This document shows, piece after piece, positions 60,852-64,000 of a stretch of 64,000 nt of DNA. A program made the translations under genes and the position numbers. The stretch's first letter is position 1, and the number at the start of each line of letters is the position of its first letter. The notes under the pieces are model-generated. The model was not told the origin of the DNA, searched no databases, and worked only from the letters and a program-made list of their open reading frames with translations. Origin of the DNA: an uncultured Christensenella sp. (GTDB taxonomy: Bacteria; Bacillota; Clostridia; Christensenellales; Borkfalkiaceae); NCBI GenBank assembly GCA_910585785.1, contig CAJUEV010000003.1, positions 121,460 through 185,459 of the forward strand, in the 5' to 3' direction.

Positions 60852-61913
60852 ATGGGAAACAATTATTACGTTCAGCGCAATAATCAAAATATCGAAACAA
60901 TAGAAAAATTGCTTGAAGAAAGTCTGCCTTCTTTTTGCTACGATTATTTTCTTGCAATAGACAGCCAGACATCAACGCTTACCCGCCTTAATTATGCGCA
61001 CGATTTAAAAATTTTTTTCAATTTTTTATATGAAAAAAGATTAAAGAAAAGCAAAACGGTAAAAGAAATTACACTTGATGATTTAGAAGCGGTTACAAGC
61101 AACGATATCGAGTTTTATTTAAGTTACCTATCCCACTACGTTTACGACGGAAAAGAGCATTCCTGCAATGAACGCGCTAAGGCGCGTAAACTGTCCTCCG
61201 TTCGCGCTATGTTTAAATTCTTTTTTAATAAAGGATATATCAGCGTAGACAATTCGGCAAAAGTTGCAACGCCGAAATTGCACGAAAAACCGATAATCAG
61301 GCTTGATTCGGACGAAGTTTATAATATAATTGACACGGCGGAAAGCGGTAATGGGCTTTCCTCCCATCAAAAATTTTACCACGAAAAAAATAAAGTGCGC
61401 GACGGCGCTATTCTTATGCTGTTTTTGGGTACGGGAATACGTATAAGCGAGCTTGTGGGATTAAACAACAATGATTTAAATTTTAAAGACAATTCGTTTA
61501 TTGTCACCCGAAAAGGCGGCAATAAAGCCATTTTATATTTCGACGAGGACGTTTCGGCGGCGCTTCAACGATATTTGGAGTACAAAAACCAAAAGCCGGA
61601 AATACTTAACGCCCCCGACTCTCCCCTGTTTATTACTAACGAGCGCAACAGAATAACTGTCCGTGCGGTAGAAAATCTGGTACAGAAATACGCAAAAATC
61701 GTTTCCCCCCTCAAAAAAATTTCACCGCATAAACTCCGCTCAACGTACGGTACCGCCTTATATAAGGCGACTGGCGATATTTACATCGTTGCCGACGTTC
61801 TCGGGCATAAGGACGTAAACACTACAAGAAAGCATTATGCGGCGATAAGCGAGGAAACGCGGCGCGCAGTTGTGGGAAAAGTGAAATTGAAACCCGACGA
61901 TGACGACGATTGA
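60852..61913 (+). CDS. tyrosine recombinase, Xer/phage integrase family
   Basis: DNA strand-exchange enzyme. A SAM-like N-terminal domain (about 20-130) has TLTRLNYAHDLKIFFNFLYEK. The catalytic domain shows Arg in LGTGIRISELVGLN, Lys in TRKGGNKAI, His-x-x-Arg in SPHKLRSTYGTALY, His in LGHKDVNTT and the Tyr nucleophile in RKHYAAIS. At 353 residues it is longer than XerC/XerD (about 300) and near the size of single-recombinase XerS/XerH. Ribosome binding site CAGGTGA. No neighbouring phage genes, so a chromosome-dimer resolvase is likely (inference). Confidence 0.88.
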   Translation: MGNNYYVQRNNQNIETIEKLLEESLPSFCYDYFLAIDSQTSTLTRLNYAHDLKIFFNFLYEKRLKKSKTVKEITLDDLEAVTSNDIEFYLSYLSHYVYDGKEHSCNERAKARKLSSVRAMFKFFFNKGYISVDNSAKVATPKLHEKPIIRLDSDEVYNIIDTAESGNGLSSHQKFYHEKNKVRDGAILMLFLGTGIRISELVGLNNNDLNFKDNSFIVTRKGGNKAILYFDEDVSAALQRYLEYKNQKPEILNAPDSPLFITNERNRITVRAVENLVQKYAKIVSPLKKISPHKLRSTYGTALYKATGDIYIVADVLGHKDVNTTRKHYAAISEETRRAVVGKVKLKPDDDDD

Positions 61914-61928
61914 CAAAAAATCAGAAAA

Positions 61929-61953
61929 CGAGGACTGATTTTCAGTCCTCGTC
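61929..61953 (+). terminator. terminator of the recombinase gene, overlapping the end of the opposite small gene
   Basis: ACGAGGACTGA-TTT-TCAGTCCTCGT hairpin followed by CAATTATTATTTTA. The right arm also encodes the last codons of the convergent cysteine-rich gene. Confidence 0.6.
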
Positions 61954-62118
61954 AATTATTATTTTATCTATTTTAATTATTGCATCGTCTTTAACTTCAA
62001 GGCATTTTCCGCAATTATCGCAAATTTTATTTTTATCCAAGTCGCAAATTTCACATTCCATACAACCTATACACTCCCTGTCGTATAAAACGCATTGATT
62101 ATTTTCGGATTTTTTCAT
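61942..62118 (-). CDS. small cysteine-rich protein (58 residues), probable metal or Fe-S binder
   Basis: Minus-strand ATG with an excellent GGAGGAG ribosome binding site. Eight cysteines at positions 9, 16, 19, 22, 25, 33, 36 and 39 lie in ECIGCMECEIC and CDNCGKC, then an acidic, Ile-rich tail. The C-x2-C-x2-C-x2-C and C-x2-C-x2-C spacings suggest one or two metal sites, ferredoxin- or zinc-ribbon-like. It is divergent from lexA and has a promoter-like TTGTTT-17-TAAAAT. I do not recognise a named family. Confidence 0.7.
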   Translation of the reverse strand: MKKSENNQCVLYDRECIGCMECEICDLDKNKICDNCGKCLEVKDDAIIKIDKIIIDED

Positions 62119-62186
62119 AAAGCTCCTCCACTGCTATTTTAATACTGTTTTTATAAAAAAACAAGTATTTTTATTTAAACTTATGT

Positions 62187-62216
62187 TTGATTTTTTATAT
62201 CGTATTATGATATAAT
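62187..62216 (+). promoter_or_regulatory. lexA promoter with overlapping dyad
   Basis: TTGATT (62187-62192), 18 bases, TATAAT (62211-62216). A dyad TTATATC-GTATTAT-GATATAA (62195-62215) covers the spacer and -10. It could be an autoregulatory LexA operator, though it differs from the Bacillus GAAC-N4-GTTC box. Confidence 0.5.
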
Positions 62217-62239
62217 TTATTTTGGAAAGAGGTTTAAAA

Positions 62240-62875
62240 ATGTCTGAAAATATTAGTCAACTTAAAAAAACAAACTGTAAAGAAAAAAAATCGGAAAAAA
62301 AGCATAACGAGGAAGACGTTGTTTTCAGATTTATAAGCAAATATATAACCGACAACGGTTATGCGCCCTGCGTGCGCGAAATTTGCTCTGCCTGTAACCT
62401 AAAATCAACCGCTACCGCCTTTACCGTAATTAACAGACTTTGCGAACGCGGTTTGTTGATTAAATCTAACGTAAAGCGCCGCGCCATTTCGTTGCCGGCA
62501 AAATCTGTTTCTGTCCCCCTCATTGGCACGGTCGCAGCAGGGCAGCCCATTTTTGCAACGGAAAATTACGACGGATTTTATGCCCTGCCTGAAAACTTTT
62601 TTTCAGGTGAAGATTTGTTTATGCTTAACGTCCGCGGCTCGTCAATGATAAAGATAGGAATGTTAGACGGCGATAAAGTTATAGTAAAAAAACAACCTAC
62701 CGCGGAAAACGGTGAAATTGTAGTCGCGCTTATTGAAGACGGCGCCACGGTTAAAAGATTTTTTAAGCGCGACGGAAAGTTTATTTTGCACCCAGAAAAC
62801 GACGATATGGAAGATTTTGTTCTTGACGACGTTACTGTTTTGGGCAAAGTTGTCGGTCTTTTAAGAAATTTTTAA
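62240..62875 (+). CDS. lexA: LexA-like SOS repressor
   Basis: The N-terminal winged helix (about 20-85) has PCVREICSACNLKSTATAFTVINRL. The S24 self-cleavage domain follows: the Ala-Gly cleavage site in GTVAAGQP (about 100-101), Ser in NVRGSSMIKIGMLDGD (about 135) and Lys in GATVKRFF (about 172). All catalytic pieces are present in 211 residues. ATG 62240 with AAAGAGG upstream is preferred over TTG 62222. RecA is encoded in the same window. A basic 20-residue N-terminal extension is slightly unusual. Confidence 0.9.
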   Translation: MSENISQLKKTNCKEKKSEKKHNEEDVVFRFISKYITDNGYAPCVREICSACNLKSTATAFTVINRLCERGLLIKSNVKRRAISLPAKSVSVPLIGTVAAGQPIFATENYDGFYALPENFFSGEDLFMLNVRGSSMIKIGMLDGDKVIVKKQPTAENGEIVVALIEDGATVKRFFKRDGKFILHPENDDMEDFVLDDVTVLGKVVGLLRNF

Positions 62876-62883
62876 ATTAATTT

Positions 62884-62932
62884 ATATTAAAAACGCTTGC
62901 GCTCCTCCGCTATTTCTGCGGCGGGGCGCTTT
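62884..62932 (-). terminator. possible terminator of the cation diffusion facilitator gene
   Basis: On the minus strand, GCGCCCCGCCGC ... GCGGAGGAGCGC forms an imperfect GC-rich stem. It overlaps the stop codon and is followed by AAGCGTTTTTAA. Confidence 0.35.
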
Positions 62933-63866
62933 CTTCGTCAATCGTTTGCAACGGCGCTTCTTCCTGCTGCCCATCCTTGTAAGGATTTACGTGCACGGTA
63001 ACGTGCTTCACAAGAGGAAAATTTTCTTCAATTCCCTTATGAACGCTTTCAGCGTATTCGTGCGCAACGTACAGCGGCAAATCTTGCCTGCACGCAATTT
63101 CCGTTATAACGTATATTCTGTTGCCGAATTTGCGCGTAAGCAAGCCGTCAACGCGCATAACGCCTTCACAACCGGCAATAAATTCTTTAAGCGACTGCTC
63201 CGTTTTATCGTCGCAAGATTCGTCCGTCATTTTTTTTATGGAATCGACAAATATTTGCACTGCCGCCTTAATTATAAGCACGCAAATTACAATACACGCT
63301 ATCGGGTCAAGTACGTGAACGCCGCAAACCGCGCCCACTATTCCTATCAGGCTGCCTATTGAAGAAAGGGCGTCCGAACGATGATGCCAGGCATCCGCTT
63401 TCAAGGCGGAAGAATTTACTTTTTTTGCCGCCCTAATCGTATACCAGAACATTCCTTCTTTTACGACTATTGAAACCGCGGCGGCAACTATTGCGGCAAT
63501 TCCCGCTGCCGACAAGTCGTAATTATTTTGATTATAACTGCCGTTAATAATGCTTAAAATGCCCGTATAACCTATCCAGGCGCCCGTGGCAAATAAGACT
63601 GCGGCAAGCAATACCGCCGCAACGCATTCAAACCTTTCGTGTCCGAACGGATGCTTTTTGTCCGCTTTTTTAGAAGAAATTTTTACGCCTATCAGTACTA
63701 TAATGGTTGAAAAAACGTCCGACGCCGAATGTATTGCGTCGGAAATTAACGCATACGACATACTGAATATGCCGGCAAGCAATTTAAATATTGTCAGTAA
63801 GGCGTTTATTATTATTGTCACAACCGACGTTTTGACGGCTGTCTTTTCCATTTCGCTACTTTGCAT
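62910..63866 (-). CDS. cation diffusion facilitator (CDF) family transporter
   Basis: Divalent metal/H+ antiporter with about six membrane helices. The metal-site H-x3-D pairs are in SDAIHSASDVFS and ADAWHHRSDALSS. A cytoplasmic C-terminal domain (about 210-295) ends KHVTVHVNPYKDG. Metal type (Zn, Mn, Fe, Co) cannot be read from sequence. The start ATG has GGTGG upstream; an internal ATG at codon 6 is an alternative. 318 residues. Confidence 0.92.
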   Translation of the reverse strand: MQSSEMEKTAVKTSVVTIIINALLTIFKLLAGIFSMSYALISDAIHSASDVFSTIIVLIGVKISSKKADKKHPFGHERFECVAAVLLAAVLFATGAWIGYTGILSIINGSYNQNNYDLSAAGIAAIVAAAVSIVVKEGMFWYTIRAAKKVNSSALKADAWHHRSDALSSIGSLIGIVGAVCGVHVLDPIACIVICVLIIKAAVQIFVDSIKKMTDESCDDKTEQSLKEFIAGCEGVMRVDGLLTRKFGNRIYVITEIACRQDLPLYVAHEYAESVHKGIEENFPLVKHVTVHVNPYKDGQQEEAPLQTIDEESAPPQK

Positions 63867-63884
63867 AAACCACCGAAATTATTT

Positions 63885-63916
63885 AAAAATACCGCTATTA
63901 CAATAGCGGTATTTTT
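63885..63916. terminator. terminator between tRNA-Thr and the CDF gene
   Basis: AAAAATACCGCTATT-AC-AATAGCGGTATTTTT is a perfect 15-bp inverted repeat directly after the tRNA 3' end on the minus strand. Confidence 0.85.
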
Positions 63917-63918
63917 AT

Positions 63919-63994
<76 letters not shown>

Positions 63995-64000
63995 AATATT

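Overview
The window is a dense, mostly plus-strand stretch of a Gram-positive, Clostridia-type chromosome. Support for this: a SpoIIIE/FtsK-type translocase, RNase Y, an IspH-ribosomal protein S1 fusion (a hallmark of Clostridia), the GlgB/C/D/A/P glycogen set with the Firmicutes GlgD subunit, the miaB-mutS-mutL-miaA-ynbB order, a biotin-dependent Na+-pumping decarboxylase, and promoters of TTGACA-17-TATAAT type. UGA is used as a stop. There is no rRNA operon, IS element or CRISPR array. I cannot name the species; an uncultured gut-type Clostridia lineage is my inference.

Layout. 1-9.57 kb: 3' end of murC, then ftsK/spoIIIE-rimO-pgsA-cinA-recA-nadE behind one promoter. 9.6-11.3 kb: rny. 11.4-14.4 kb: a membrane-anchored PadR regulator, divergent from an acyl-ACP thioesterase and a YgjP-type metalloprotease. 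14.4-22 kb: a leader with terminator, then carA, carB fused to a DapF domain, a cysteine desulfurase and thiI. 22-24.2 kb: a class A penicillin-binding protein on the minus strand. 24.2-32.3 kb: miaB-mutS-mutL-miaA-ynbB. 32.4-34.3 kb: groEL/groES (minus). 34.4-37.6 kb: dCMP deaminase, a small decayed accessory patch, cyclophilin, purB. 37.6-40 kb: tRNA-Trp (minus), proC, rnhA, a VTT-domain membrane protein. 40.1-44.9 kb: a five-gene decarboxylase operon. 44.9-50 kb: a YhiN-type flavoprotein, an AroH-Cmk fusion, plsC, ispH-rpsA. 50-52.2 kb: a broken XRE regulator and htpG. 52.2-60.6 kb: glgB-glgC-glgD-glgA-glgP. 60.6-64 kb: a Xer-like tyrosine recombinase preceded by a 15-6-15 inverted repeat, a small cysteine-rich protein divergent from lexA, a cation diffusion facilitator and tRNA-Thr.

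Most genes are core housekeeping, but several things stand out. (1) An 18-20 bp motif, TACTATGT-N3-ACATAAY, occurs four times in the same orientation about 14-18 kb apart. One copy is in the padR promoter region, one follows the glycogen operon, and two lie inside genes in the same reading frame. (2) CarB is fused to a DapF domain that has lost its first catalytic cysteine. (3) AroH is fused to Cmk with the chorismate mutase active site intact. (4) The carboxyltransferase in the Na+ pump operon lacks the usual oxyanion-hole glycines. (5) The Xer-like recombinase has an adjacent lox/dif-like palindrome. (6) Strong promoters upstream of miaB and glgB leave almost no 5' leader. (7) GlgA has a histone-H1-like basic tail.
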